In this document: positions 23,471 to 33,904 of the stretch, piece by piece
How the letters are laid out: the number at the start of each line of letters is the position of its first letter
How positions within the stretch are numbered: the first letter of the stretch is position 1
Assembly (NCBI RefSeq): GCF_000327385.1
Contig: NW_008710013.1
Location: forward strand, 1,120,824-1,184,823
Origin: Lottia gigantea
Taxonomy: Eukaryota > Mollusca > Gastropoda > Lottiidae
DNA length: 64,000 nt
Reading direction: 5' to 3'
The notes under the pieces: generated by a model
The model's database searches: none
What the model saw: the letters and a program-made list of their open reading frames with translations, nothing else
Told to the model about the DNA's origin: nothing
Position numbers and translations under genes: made by a program

Positions 23471-24330
23471 AACAATGCAGACATATGGTGGAATTGAGAC
23501 AGTGGAAAGAAAACATCAGAGGACAACAGACACATACATCAGAAGACAATGGAAACAAAAATCAGAGTACCACGGAGATATAAATCAGAGGACAAATCAA
23601 GATCTAAGCAATTTAGGCATTAGTGTAGATGTAATCCCAGGATAGCTTGGATTTCTATGCTGCATCATAGATCAATGGATGAAACAAATTTGTTGCGTCA
23701 AATTGCAGGATTACTAGAGCATATTTCAATAATATATAAGACAGACCATTGTTTAACAGATGTAACTGAATCATATCTCAGTCATGTTAGTTAAAATCGG
23801 TTTTATGGTAACATTTTTAGGTTCATTGACTAAGACTTAGAAAATGAAATGAATGAAGTTTTACATCCTACTTTTCTGCACCATGTGGGTTGTTGCAACG
23901 CCATGCAGAGTGCAATGAGGGAAATATTGCCAGGACAGCGGCATCAGCATAATTCGATTTCTAACCATCAAAGTATCTTTAATGTGCACAGCCTGTAGCA
24001 CACGGGGCTTCAGGGCCAAACGATAAGACGCTTTTTTAAGTCAGCCCCTCTTACCTACATCACAGACAAGGGGAAACAGGGTTGAAAAATCCTAAGGTAT
24101 TATCTTGGCCTATGCCAGGATTTAACTCTGGACCTTCAGGTTAGCAAGCAATCATCTAACTCACTGAGCCCCCCCACTAAAAGTTAGATTAAATGTAAAC
24201 ATATTACTCTTTAATGTTTTTAATGTTGTCAATAACAATGATAACAATGTTGATAGAAATAAACTAGTGTTATATACCTGTAATGTTTATATCAAGAACT
24301 CCCTGAATGCAATAAACTGAGATTCGTAAT
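23471..24330 (+). other. RPP21 3' untranslated region and flank
   Basis: It runs from the RPP21 stop to just past two AATAAA signals at 24258 and 24311. It includes a reversed tRNA-derived SINE at about 23940-24180. Nothing coding is seen. Confidence 0.5.
23940..24180 (-). repeat. tRNA-derived SINE, minus orientation
   Basis: Read on the minus strand from 24180, it begins GGGGGCTCAGTGAGTTAGAT, an A-box-like region, and has GGTCCAGAGTTAAATCCTGG, a B-box-like region (GGTTCGAATCC type) about 30-40 bp later. A conserved central block, GTAAGAGGGGCTGAC, follows. This order is that of a tRNA-headed SINE. It lies within the probable RPP21 3' untranslated region. Confidence 0.6.
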
Positions 24331-25919
24331 TCTCAAAAATTATTTGCCTGTTATTGAAATACAAACATTTTTTTACAAATTGCATAGCATTAAAATCATA
24401 TCACATACTTAAGTTCATTGAAGACATAGGCCAAAATACACCAAATGTTACAGAATTATGTTAAATCTAAATTAAATTCAGACTGTGATATGTTTGTGTT
24501 TGGTGATTTTGGCTATTATTTACAAATTAAACAAATGTAACTGGAGCAAAAAACTACATAAAGTATATGTAAACCAGAAAAGTGCCAAGATTCTGTGATT
24601 TTATACCAGAAGGTACACAGAAATTACCGGGTTTTGATACTGAATTTTAAAGAAAATAAAAACAAAAGCATTTTATGTTTCCTCTTCCGATATATATTCA
24701 TTCTTTTCCTAGTGATAAACTTATCCGGATAACTTCTTGTTTGGTTTCGCACTGCCACTTATCTGGATCGTATCCAGACGAAATCCACCTCTGGATAACT
24801 TCTGGTTATAACCAATTAAGTTTTTTTGCCAGTGCAAAAGCAACCGGAAGTTATTCGGATAGAACTGGATAGAACCGAATTACTTTTGCAGTGTGAAAGG
24901 GGTATCATATTCAAGATTTCTTTTCATTGAAATAACCATGACCCATTGGTTGCTTGGTGAGGTATTGATCAGTGATAGGTCAATTGTCTGAAGATCACAC
25001 AGTGTGAAACTCATAACAACAAGTTTCAGGTTCTGTTTTAATATTTCTAATAGTGATATAAATAAGAAAAATAATTTCAAATCAGACTCAACTTGATCAG
25101 TAACAAGAACCTGCCTTCTTCTTCTCTACCTTTACAAACTTAAACAATAATTGGGCCTGGTTGAAACTGATAAGGTCTGTAACAATTACTGATTAGTAAT
25201 CAATTTAAATTAAACCACACAAAATTAATCCTATAATGATTTCAAATATGGTTAGATGGGCTATACTATATGTTCAAGCACCTGTGAGGTAATATCTAAC
25301 AATGATAATATTAAGATGAAAGAGGCAAAATCATTAAAGAAAATTTCCATCAAATCTATCAGAGTTATCATCCATCCGTCAACTTTCCTCATGGGGCTTT
25401 GGTCGATTAATTTCATTTTATCTGAAAATATCTGATAAAATTCTTCAGAAATGATTTTTACTCTCTTCAAGAGTTATATTTGACAGGAAACATCAAAACA
25501 AATTTTATAACAGGTTTTTCCTTTAAGATCAGTAAAATTAAGATTGGCAGTAGTTTTAATTTGTGGTAGATTTTTTCTTTGTAGTTGCAAAAAGAAGGTA
25601 CAAAATTCATGGAGGAGAAATCTTTTTATCATTTTGGAAATGGGTTATTTTCTTAATCTGTTAGTCAAAAGTTTGATGAGAAGTTTCCTTATCAGCTGAC
25701 TCTTGGCAATGAGAGATGGCTGAGTCAATATATGATTTATGATAGTTAGGGACAGGACATTAAATATAATCATTTAATATCATAATTTATTTGATATAGA
25801 AAATAATCAATTGTTTTTATCATTAAAAATGACATAAATTTTTCATCCATTTGATTTGTCAATCAAGTCAAAGAGAAATAAGTGCCAAATGATAACAATT
25901 TCAATTATTAAACTTGTGT
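24331..25919. other. Intergenic, one small palindromic element
   Basis: Apart from the palindromic element at 24722-24863 nothing was recognised. The minus strand was searched for a terminal MSRB1 exon with a SECIS stem-loop, without a convincing result. Confidence 0.4.
24722..24863. repeat. Small inverted-repeat element, about 142 bp
   Basis: The left arm TATCCGGATAACTTCTTGTT continues to GGTTTCGCACTG. It is mirrored by the right arm, which read in reverse complement is TATCCGAATAACTTCCGGTT continuing to GCTTTTGCACTG. It is non-coding and MITE-like. Confidence 0.5.
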
Positions 25920-28184
25920 ATGGTGGCCCATGAGCGCCATAGCTGTTTTATTATTTCATTTATGAAAAAAATATTCTTTTTAATTTGAATTCATTTTTAT
26001 TTCACTTTCATTTTGATTTTGAATTCATTTTACTTTCATTTCGTTTTTTATTTTACTTTTATTTTTATTTTACCTTCATTTCGTTTTTTCATTTTACTTT
26101 CATTTTGTTTTTAAATTCGTTTTACTTTCATTTCGTTTTTTATTTTACTTTTATTTTCATTTTACTTTCATTTTGTTTTTAAATTCGTTTTACTTTCATT
26201 TCGTTTTTTATTTTATTTTCATTTTGTTTTTAAATTCATTTTACTTTCATTTCATTTTTACTTTTTATTTCACTTTTGTTTTGTTTTTAAAATCATTTTA
26301 CTTTTACCTCACAATGGTGGAATTTAACGGGGAGATGTCATTAGATAGCATTAAACTAGGCTGCTTGTCAAAAACATTTTGATATTCCATCTTCTTACAA
26401 ATGTGATATCATGGCAGGAGATCGAGGGCCATCTTTCTCAAATATTGATCAGATCAGATCAAATCATTTAAATTACTTCACATCAGATTCGTTGAATTTT
26501 CTCAGACTGACATGAACACAACAAATGAACATAATAGGAATATGCCTTCTTGTAGTGGTATTTCTACTAAAAAACCTGTCGGCACAAATATTTTGTCAGT
26601 TACACCATCAGCACGACCTCAAGCTTTCCCTGCCTCCATTTCCCTTGCAAGCATGCTGAATATTGGGAAATGAATACCCCCAGCACCCATAGATTAAAGA
26701 TAGCTTGCGTTACAAGGTAACATACGCCCACTGGCAGCTGTCAGAAAAAATAAAACAGTCTTTAGTGACTAAAGTACGAATTTTCTCATATTGAAGAAAT
26801 CATTCATGCTGAATAATTCCACAAATTTTTTTAAAATCAATATCAATAACCCAAATACAACAAACAATTAAATCACACAGCTCTAATCAAAGGCAAAAAA
26901 CAACTTTTAACGCGTTTTTCGTAAGTTAATGGCATTAACTCAAAAACATTTCATCGAAAATGCGTCAAGTTAGAACCTGTCCGAGATCTTATCAATTTCA
27001 ATGATCACACCAAGTTTCATCAGAATCGGTTGAAAACTGTAGCTTCTATTGTGCCCACGAACAAATTTTGACGCGTTTTTACAAAGGTAAGGGCAATAAC
27101 TCGAAAACCGTTCATCAAAATTGCATCAAGTTAGAACTTGTTCGAGATCTTATCAACTCCAATGATCACCACAAATTTCTTCAGAATCGGTTGAAAACTG
27201 TAGCTTCAACCTGCTCACGAACTATTTTTAGCAAATTTCGACGCATTTTAACAAAGTCAAGGGCAATAACTCAAAAACCGTTCATCGAAAATGCGCCAAG
27301 TTAGAACTTGTCTGAGATCTTATCAATTCCAATGATCACACCAAGTTTCATCAGAATCGGTTGAAAAATGTAGCTTCAATCCTGCTCACGAACTATTTTT
27401 AACAAATTTTGACGCGTTTTTTACAAAGTCAAGGGCAATAACTCAAAAACCGTTCATCGAAAATGTGTCAAATTCGAACTTGTCCGAGATCTTATCAATC
27501 TAAAGCATCACACCAAGTTTTATCAAAATCAGATAAAAACTGTAGTCTCTATAGTGCTCACAAGAAATGTTGACCGACGGACGGACGGACCGACGGACAG
27601 GGGCGACGACAATATACGACCACATATTCATGTGGGCGTATAAAAAGGAGAGTTTAATTCTCGCACAACCACATTCAAGGGGAATTACTCTAACACTTGG
27701 ATGATAGACAAAAGTGTGACTGGATAATCTGGACACTATGGCACAGTAAATGAAGAAGAATTTTTTTTTAAAAACGAAAATGAAAGTAAAAGTAAAATGA
27801 TTTTAAAAACAAAATGAAAGTGAAAGTAAAATAAAAAGTGAAATGAAAGTAAAAGTAAAATTATTTTAAAAACAAAACGAAAGTGAAATAAAAAGTAAAA
27901 TAATTTTAAAAACAAAACGAAAGTAAAATAAAAAGTAAAAACGAAATGAAAGTAAAATGAATTTAAAAACAAAATGAAAGTAAAATAAAAAACGAAATGA
28001 AAATAAAACGAATTTAAAAACAAAATGAAAGTAAAACGAATTTAAAAACAAAATGAAAGTAAAATAAAAAACGAAATGAATTTAAAAACAAAATGAAAGT
28101 GAAATAAAAATGAATTCAAATTCAAAAGAAAGGTATTTTCATAAATAAAATAATAAAACAGCTATGGCGCTCATGGGCCACCAT
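25920..28184. mobile_element. Fold-back element with 0.4-kb simple-sequence inverted arms
   Basis: The outer ends ATGGTGGCCCATGAGCGCCA and TGGCGCTCATGGGCCACCAT are exact inverted copies. Each is followed by AGCTGTTTTATTATTT and then hundreds of bases of a degenerate (TTTTACTTTCATTTCGTTTT)-type tandem repeat. The left arm is 25920 to about 26312 and the right arm about 27750-28184. Flanks ACTTGTGT (25912-25919) and ACTTGTGC (28185-28192) look like an 8-bp target duplication with one mismatch. This is the structure of fold-back transposons. The centre carries a family B copy and no transposase. Long hydrophobic frames in the arms are artefacts of the T-rich repeat. Confidence 0.8.
26697..27644 (+). 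repeat. Repeat family B copy 3, the longest, inside the fold-back element
   Basis: It begins AAGATAGCTTGCGTTACAAG near 26697 with ATACGCCCACTGGCAGC and ends ATTCATGTGGGCGTATAAA. Hence the ends carry inverted ATACGCCCAC/GTGGGCGTAT motifs. In between are at least four tandem modules of about 150 bp containing 'gggcaataactcaaaaaccg' and 'accaagtttcatcagaatcg'. Confidence 0.75.
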
Positions 28185-28403
28185 ACTTGTGCCTTGATTT
28201 ACTAAATTTGTTCTATACATAATATTTAAACTCTTTGTGTGAATTACTTGGTGCCCTTGGCATTTTGTTAAAGGCCACATGGCATTACAATGTTTTGTTT
28301 TATATCACATGGTTGCAGACTGCTTTAAGGGGCTTACAAAATAGTGCTTTAATGACTCCTGATTAAATGATACAATAGGTGACTCAGCCATTTGGTGTCT
28401 TCA

Positions 28404-28417
28404 TTACTTTGCTCTCT
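28404..28417 (-). CDS. MSRB1: Candidate last coding exon of MSRB1 (weak)
   Basis: After a good acceptor (GCTTTATATCTTTCAG) the minus strand gives AG AGA GCA AAG TAA. Joined in phase to the donor after 33905 it would end the protein ...FVPNEKRAK, comparable with the short basic tail of other MSRB1 proteins. The implied intron is 5.5 kb and full of repeats, the exon is tiny, and no SECIS was found within the next 200 bp. It could be chance. Confidence 0.25.
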
Positions 28418-28670
28418 CTGAAAGATATAAAGCAGAATATACTAGTTATAAAACTAAAAGTACATATTCTGAATTGACCGCTATCACTACAAGGGTAACA
28501 TGTGAAGCTCCCTTAACAATTCTTTCAGACAAAAATAGATCAAGAAGAGATTTGGACAAAATTGACAAAATCTATTGTAATCACCATTAACCGCATCAAA
28601 AAAGAAAAGGGAAAAATAATTAACATGAGTTGTTGCCCTATTCCTTCAAAATGCTTCAAATTTATATCAA

Positions 28671-29320
28671 GATAGCTTGCCAGGCAAGGTAATATATGCC
28701 CACTGGCAGCTATGATTTTGAATAAAAATATTTGACAGTACAGTAACAATTACCAGTATGAAATATTCAACCTCCAGTCACACACTTCTTTTTAACTTTT
28801 AAGGGCAATACCAAATTATATCACCAAATTTGTCAATTTGGGCCTTCTGGAGTGTATACAGGCAAAAATGTGTTTGCAAGAACTAGTTCAATAACTAATA
28901 CTAAGAATTTTTCCTTTTTTCTGATTTTCAATAGGGTTCATCCTTAATAATAATTATAATTACTTTATTAGGGTAAGAAATTAGACTAAAAAGCCTTTCT
29001 TGGGTAATTACAAACACTCACACCAAGTTTTGCATCAAAATCCATCAAGAATTGTGCCTTCCAGATTGTTCACAGCTAAAATTGAACTCATTTTCAATAT
29101 TTCGGATTTTCAATAGGGTTCATCCCTGGGTGATGACTAACACTCACACCAAGTTTCATCAAAATTTGTTAAGAATTTTGCTTTCTAGAGTGTTTACGAG
29201 CTGAAAATTGAATGCATTTTCAAGAACAAAGGCAATAACTCAAACTAAATATTTTTTGATTCTTCTGATTTTCAATAGGGTTCATCCTTGGGTGATAAAA
29301 TACACTCACACTATGTCAGC
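28671..29320 (+). repeat. Repeat family B copy 4
   Basis: It begins GATAGCTTGCCAGGCAAGGT followed by ATATATGCCCACTGGCAGC. 'accaagtttcatcaaaattt' modules follow. An A/T-rich insertion of about 60 bp interrupts one module near 28945-29005. The 3' end is missing. Confidence 0.75.
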
Positions 29321-29329
29321 TATAAACCC

Positions 29330-29565
29330 CATTCTTGGTATCTCATTGTAAATTTTGGGGGTCAAGGGATACAATGAATTATGTTGCAAGTAGCTGTAAC
29401 TGCCACCATGTTGAATTTCAAAATAGCGACCATCAAAAATCTAAAAGTGTAAATATTTCTCGGTCTAGGTCAGCTATAAACCCGCTCTTATATATTTTGA
29501 ATGAAGGAATCCAATGATTTAAGTTATAAACTGTGGTTACTGTTGCCATGTTGAATTTCAAGATA
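29330..29565. repeat. Degenerate repeat shared with 31900-32390
   Basis: It contains 'tcagctataaacccc', 'ttgaatttcaaaatagcgac' and 'catcaaaaatctaaaagt' modules, which recur in inverted form in the tandem units at 31900-32390. Confidence 0.5.
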
Positions 29566-29639
29566 GGTAGTGAAATCACTAATAAATTGTACCGTGACTG
29601 AAATGCTGCCTGTGAATTTCTGATAATTTAAACGTGTTA

Positions 29640-30920
29640 AATGAAAATTTCATCAGTGAATTGCATGATAGCCCCAGCATAGGCATAATGATGGACGAAT
29701 CAACCGACCTGTCATGTGAAAAACATTTGATTTAATATATTTAATTGAAAGACGGTACATTGAAAACGAAGTTTTTTAAACTTATAGACATTCATGATGC
29801 ATTGGCAGATGCAATAACCAAGTCTTTGGTTGCCTTATTTAAATTGTATGATGTGGATGTCAATAAAATTTATGGTATGGGTTCGGATGGAGCAGCAGTA
29901 ATGCTCTTTTAAAAGAGAAATCACCTTTCTTAATAGACTCACTCTTGCTATTGTCGACGTTGCAAAAAACATACCTGAAATAGCTAAGTACGAGTCTATG
30001 CTCAATACATTGGCGACATTCTTCCGTCTATCTCTCAAAATTGAAAGTTTGGCAGGAGGTTTTGGACCAACCAAAAGTGAAGCCCTGTGAGGTCCACAAG
30101 GTTCGATGGTTATTGATGACACAAGCCATCGACAACAACGTGAAGACACTACCAGCCCTATTTAAAATGTTGGACGAATCCTACGAATATGACATTACTG
30201 CATCGTCATTATACGATCATCTAACCACTTATAAGTTTATGTTTTCAACTGCATTCCTGCATTCAGCAAAAGCTTATAAGCCAGTTCCCCCGTTTATGGC
30301 CCAAAATTAAGACAGTTCATGGAGGATACTGTTACATATTTAAATGAGCCTATGAAATGATCGGCAAATGACAAAAATTTGTTCAATAAGGTTAATGATA
30401 TTGTCGCCAAATTTATTGAAAATATTGAAATAGGTTTCCAGACAATGAGCTTCTGGGAGCATTCAGTCTGTTTGACCCATGTAACATGTCCTCTAATGTT
30501 AGTGATGATCTGGAGAACAGAGAGATTAAGTAATCATTTTGATAAGGAAAATTGCCAATTGACACCGACGGATTATGACATGAATGGCCCATATTTAGGA
30601 CTCTGATTTTCGAAAATTATAGGAAACTCTCGTTCAATCATCATTAACCGACCAGTTCCCTAACTGTACTCAGGTAATGATGATAGAACGCATTTGCCGG
30701 TATCTATTGTAGAATGTGAGAGAGGATTTTCACGACAGAATCTGATCAAGACTCGTTTGCGATGTCGTCTCTCTATCTCTACACTAGACCAGATGATGAG
30801 ATTTCCCCTTAAAGGGTGTGCGGTTGAAAGTTTTCAAACGGAAGTCGTACTCCTTTGGTGGAAGCTATCGAAAAATCAACATCTTTATAAAGGAAATACC
30901 AAAAATAAGTTGAAATAAAA
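29640..30920 (+). pseudogene. Decayed hAT-family transposase gene
   Basis: Pieces of one transposase appear in order across changing frames: GIMMDESTDLSCEKHL, YGMGSDGAAVM, HKVRWLLMTQAIDNNVKTLP, and the C-terminal dimerisation block VECERGFSRQNLIKTRLRCR followed by STLDQMMRF. This block marks hAT transposases of the ZBED/ZNF862-like group. At least two frame changes and several in-frame stops separate the pieces, and the N-terminal BED zinc finger is not visible. It is therefore an inactive DNA transposon copy. Confidence 0.85.
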
Positions 30921-31780
30921 ATGTATCAACATCCCTGCACAAGAGAGTGATAACCCAATTCAATACACCCTAACACCCCAAGTACATATCTTTCAAGTTA
31001 CTTTTGAGTCAAGTAGAGTTTTGATGGGGATGGAGATCCATTTTGAAGATAAGAGTACAGTACTGACTTACTGGTGCCAAACAGCAGCAGAGACTGTGAA
31101 AAATGTGCTCAAAATGGGCAAGAAAACTTCCACTCTTTTGCAATGGAGCATTTGGTCAACAGATGAAAGCCACTCAGTGATGTTATCAAGCACAACAAGT
31201 TGTAAATACTGTATCATAATCTGTTACAGTATGGAACAATGTAATTGCCTTTGACATATCAGGTCCCAGATCAGCAGCCACTCCTAATGCGGCTATGTAG
31301 CACCAAATCCTGCCTATCACAAACTCAAGCTAGTGTTCACACAGTATGTTGCGGCCCATCTTGGGCTAGTGCAATGACCAGAATGAAAAGTCTATTTTCC
31401 AGATAAGTATGTATACACCCCCTGGAATCCTTTGCATGTACTACCATTCTGTGTGGCTTCTGTGTAGATAAATAACAAAATAATAGGTTTAAGGGACAGA
31501 CCAGTTTATTTTCAACGTGAAGAATTACGCTAATTATGCTTGAAACTATATTTTAGCCCTTCATATAGATTCTATTAATTTATCTGGCCACCAAGGATTC
31601 GTTTAAAACATACAATTTGAAGTATCCTATTATAATTGATACGAGGCCGCTGATTCGATTGGTCCAATCAAAACTGAGTCATAATCGCCATTTTCTAGAA
31701 CAGTAAAAATGGAGACTGCGAGATTTTAAATACTTGCATAACAATTTAAGAATTATTTTTTTCGATTGTGACTTTTCACA
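30921..31780. other. Intergenic, nothing recognised
   Basis: Unclassified sequence between the hAT remnant and the next repeat. Stretches near 31500-31620 ('agggacagaccagtttattt', 'ctggccaccaaggattcg') look repeat-like, but no second copy is clear in this window. Confidence 0.3.
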
Positions 31781-32400
31781 TTGAAACTTTCACAAAAGGT
31801 AAGGGACATCTTCCTCTACATGTTGACATGAAGAATTATGTATTTCACGATCAAGACCAGGAAAACTCATTGAAAAAAAAAGGTCTAGATTTGACTATCC
31901 TTAAATTAAACATGGCAACAGCTGTAGCCATTTGTAACATGCATCATGGGATTCTCCAAAAATGTAGAATTAGCCACCAAGAAGGAATTTGTAGCTGATC
32001 AAGATCCAGAAATATTGATGTCTATAGATTTATGATGGCGGTCATTCTGGAATCATGCATAGCAGCAATTGTAGCTTTTTGAATCATTGTATTCCTTGAC
32101 CTCAAAAATGTAGAATTAGCCACCAAGAATGGGTTAATAGCTGACAGATTCAGAAATATTGACAATTATAGATTTTTGATGGTTGCAATATTGAAATTCA
32201 ATATGGCAGCAGTTGTAGCTACTTGAAACTTGTAAGCCTATTTCTTGACCCCAAAAAAGTACAAGAGAGTTTAAAGCTGACATAGATCCAGAAATATCAA
32301 CAATTGCTGATTTCTTATAGTAGCCATTTTGAAATTCAACCTGGCAACAGTTATAGCGACTTGAAACATAAACCAAGAACGCTTTTATACTAACATTGCT
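31780..32400. repeat. Degenerate tandem repeat, about 165-bp unit, about 3 copies
   Basis: Units contain 'gatccagaaatattga', 'gatttttgatggttgcaat', 'ttgaaattcaatatggcagc' and 'ttgaccccaaaaa'. The leading part (CATCTTCCTCTACATGTTG) also occurs at 38167-38185 inside the FAM227 gene as CATCTTCCTTTATATGTTG. Confidence 0.6.
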
Positions 32401-32463
32401 CAAGAAATATATTTATAAAAATGCGTTTCACGTAGGTGGAATTTTACATGGCTCCATATCCAA

Positions 32464-32569
32464 ATATAGCTTGCCAGGCAAGGTAATATACGCCCACTGG
32501 CAGCTTTGATTTTGAATAAAAATATTTAGCAGTACAGTAACAATCACCAGTATGAAATATTCAACCTTG
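32464..32569 (+). repeat. Repeat family B copy 5, cut by family C
   Basis: AATATAGCTTGCCAGGCAAG, then TATACGCCCACTGGCAGC, and then an abrupt change to family C sequence at about 32570. The join shows a nested insertion or recombination. Confidence 0.75.
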
Positions 32570-33893
32570 ACATTGACCTTTGATGACCTTGACCTTTATA
32601 GGGTCAAAGGTCATTGACCTTGGCTATCATTTGATACCTTGACCTTTGACCCCCGACATGTACTATCCGTAAAAAGCCAAATTCGCAACTTTGGACTGCT
32701 CTAGCACGTGACCTAATTAACCTAGAGGGTTAATTTTTTCGGTTTCCTAATGTGCTTTTCATGCACTTTACATAGATATAGAACAATTGCTTTTTTAAAG
32801 CAAAATTGAAATTGGAGATTTTTTCAAATTTGAGTTTTGTTTTACCATATTTGTGTCTTTTTGATCTTGGTGTATGTATATCTTATGACCTATTTTATGG
32901 AGAACCTTGATATTTGGAATACAATTAGACACTTTGAATATGAATTCACCTATGACAAAAAAAATTGGGGTGGGCGTGGCATATCCGGGTTGAATTACTA
33001 ATTGTTTACATTTTGGGGTTGGGGCATAACTCGCATAGGATGCGTTTGTTCAAAAAGAGACTTTGCACACAATTACCTCATCCTTTTGGCCAGTATGTAT
33101 TAACAGCTCAGTTGTTTCAGCTTAATAGTTTCAAAAAAGGAACGGGTTTTAACATTTGGATATTTTCATTTTTCGATTTTGACCTTTATTGACATTTGTT
33201 GACCTATATCTTTTGACCTGAATAATGTAGAAGCTTGAAATTTAAAACACAACATAACATTTGGAATATCAATTACCCTATGCAAAAAAAATTAAGGTGG
33301 GCGTGGCACATCTGGGTTATAATACTCATTATTGATATTTTTGGCCAGGAGCATAACTCGCAAAGTATACATTTGTTCAAAATGGAACTTTGCATACAAT
33401 TACCTCATATTGTGAGCCACTGTTTTAGAATTTCGGTTGTTTCCGCTTCTTAGTTCAAACAAAGGAACAGGTTTTGGAAATTCAAATTTTCAATTTTTGA
33501 CCTTGACCTTTGTTGACCTTGACCTTTATAGGATCAAACGTCATTGGCGTTGGCTATCTATTTGTACTTTCATATTTGCCGTCCTATGTCAACTTCCGGT
33601 TTTATAGTCGTGTGCAATTAGAAATTTTGATGACGTATATCTCTTGATCTTGACCTTTTTAGACCTTCTCTTTTACAAGATCAAAGGTCATTGACCTTGG
33701 CTATCTGCTGATACTTTCATTTGTGAGGTCTGACGTCTACTTCCGGTATCAGAATCTTCTAAAAAAATGAAAATTTCTCAACTTTAGACTGTTCTTGCGC
33801 TTGATCTAATTATCGTGGAAGGATGATTTTTTCGGGGTCTTTTGCAATTTGCTACATTTGCAAAGTCCCACTCTGTGCCACGAGTGGCTCTAG
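32570..33893 (-). repeat. Repeat family C copy 3, inverted
   Basis: It reads on the minus strand as the same modules found at 19167-22690, starting with CACTCGTGGCACAGAGTGGG at about 33889. It abuts the MSRB1 exon 3 donor at only about 6-10 bp. Perfect IR1 pairs of AGGTCA lie at 32608-32620 and 33685-33697. Confidence 0.75.
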
Positions 33894-33904
33894 TTTATAC
33901 TTAC

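Noticed and set aside
25100-25150. Minus-strand KGREEEGRF as MSRB1 tail exon
   Set aside because: No proper acceptor in phase and no SECIS-like stem after it.
25985-26382. Phenylalanine-rich membrane-like frames, also 27736-28051 minus
   Set aside because: They are translations of the T-rich tandem repeat in the fold-back arms.
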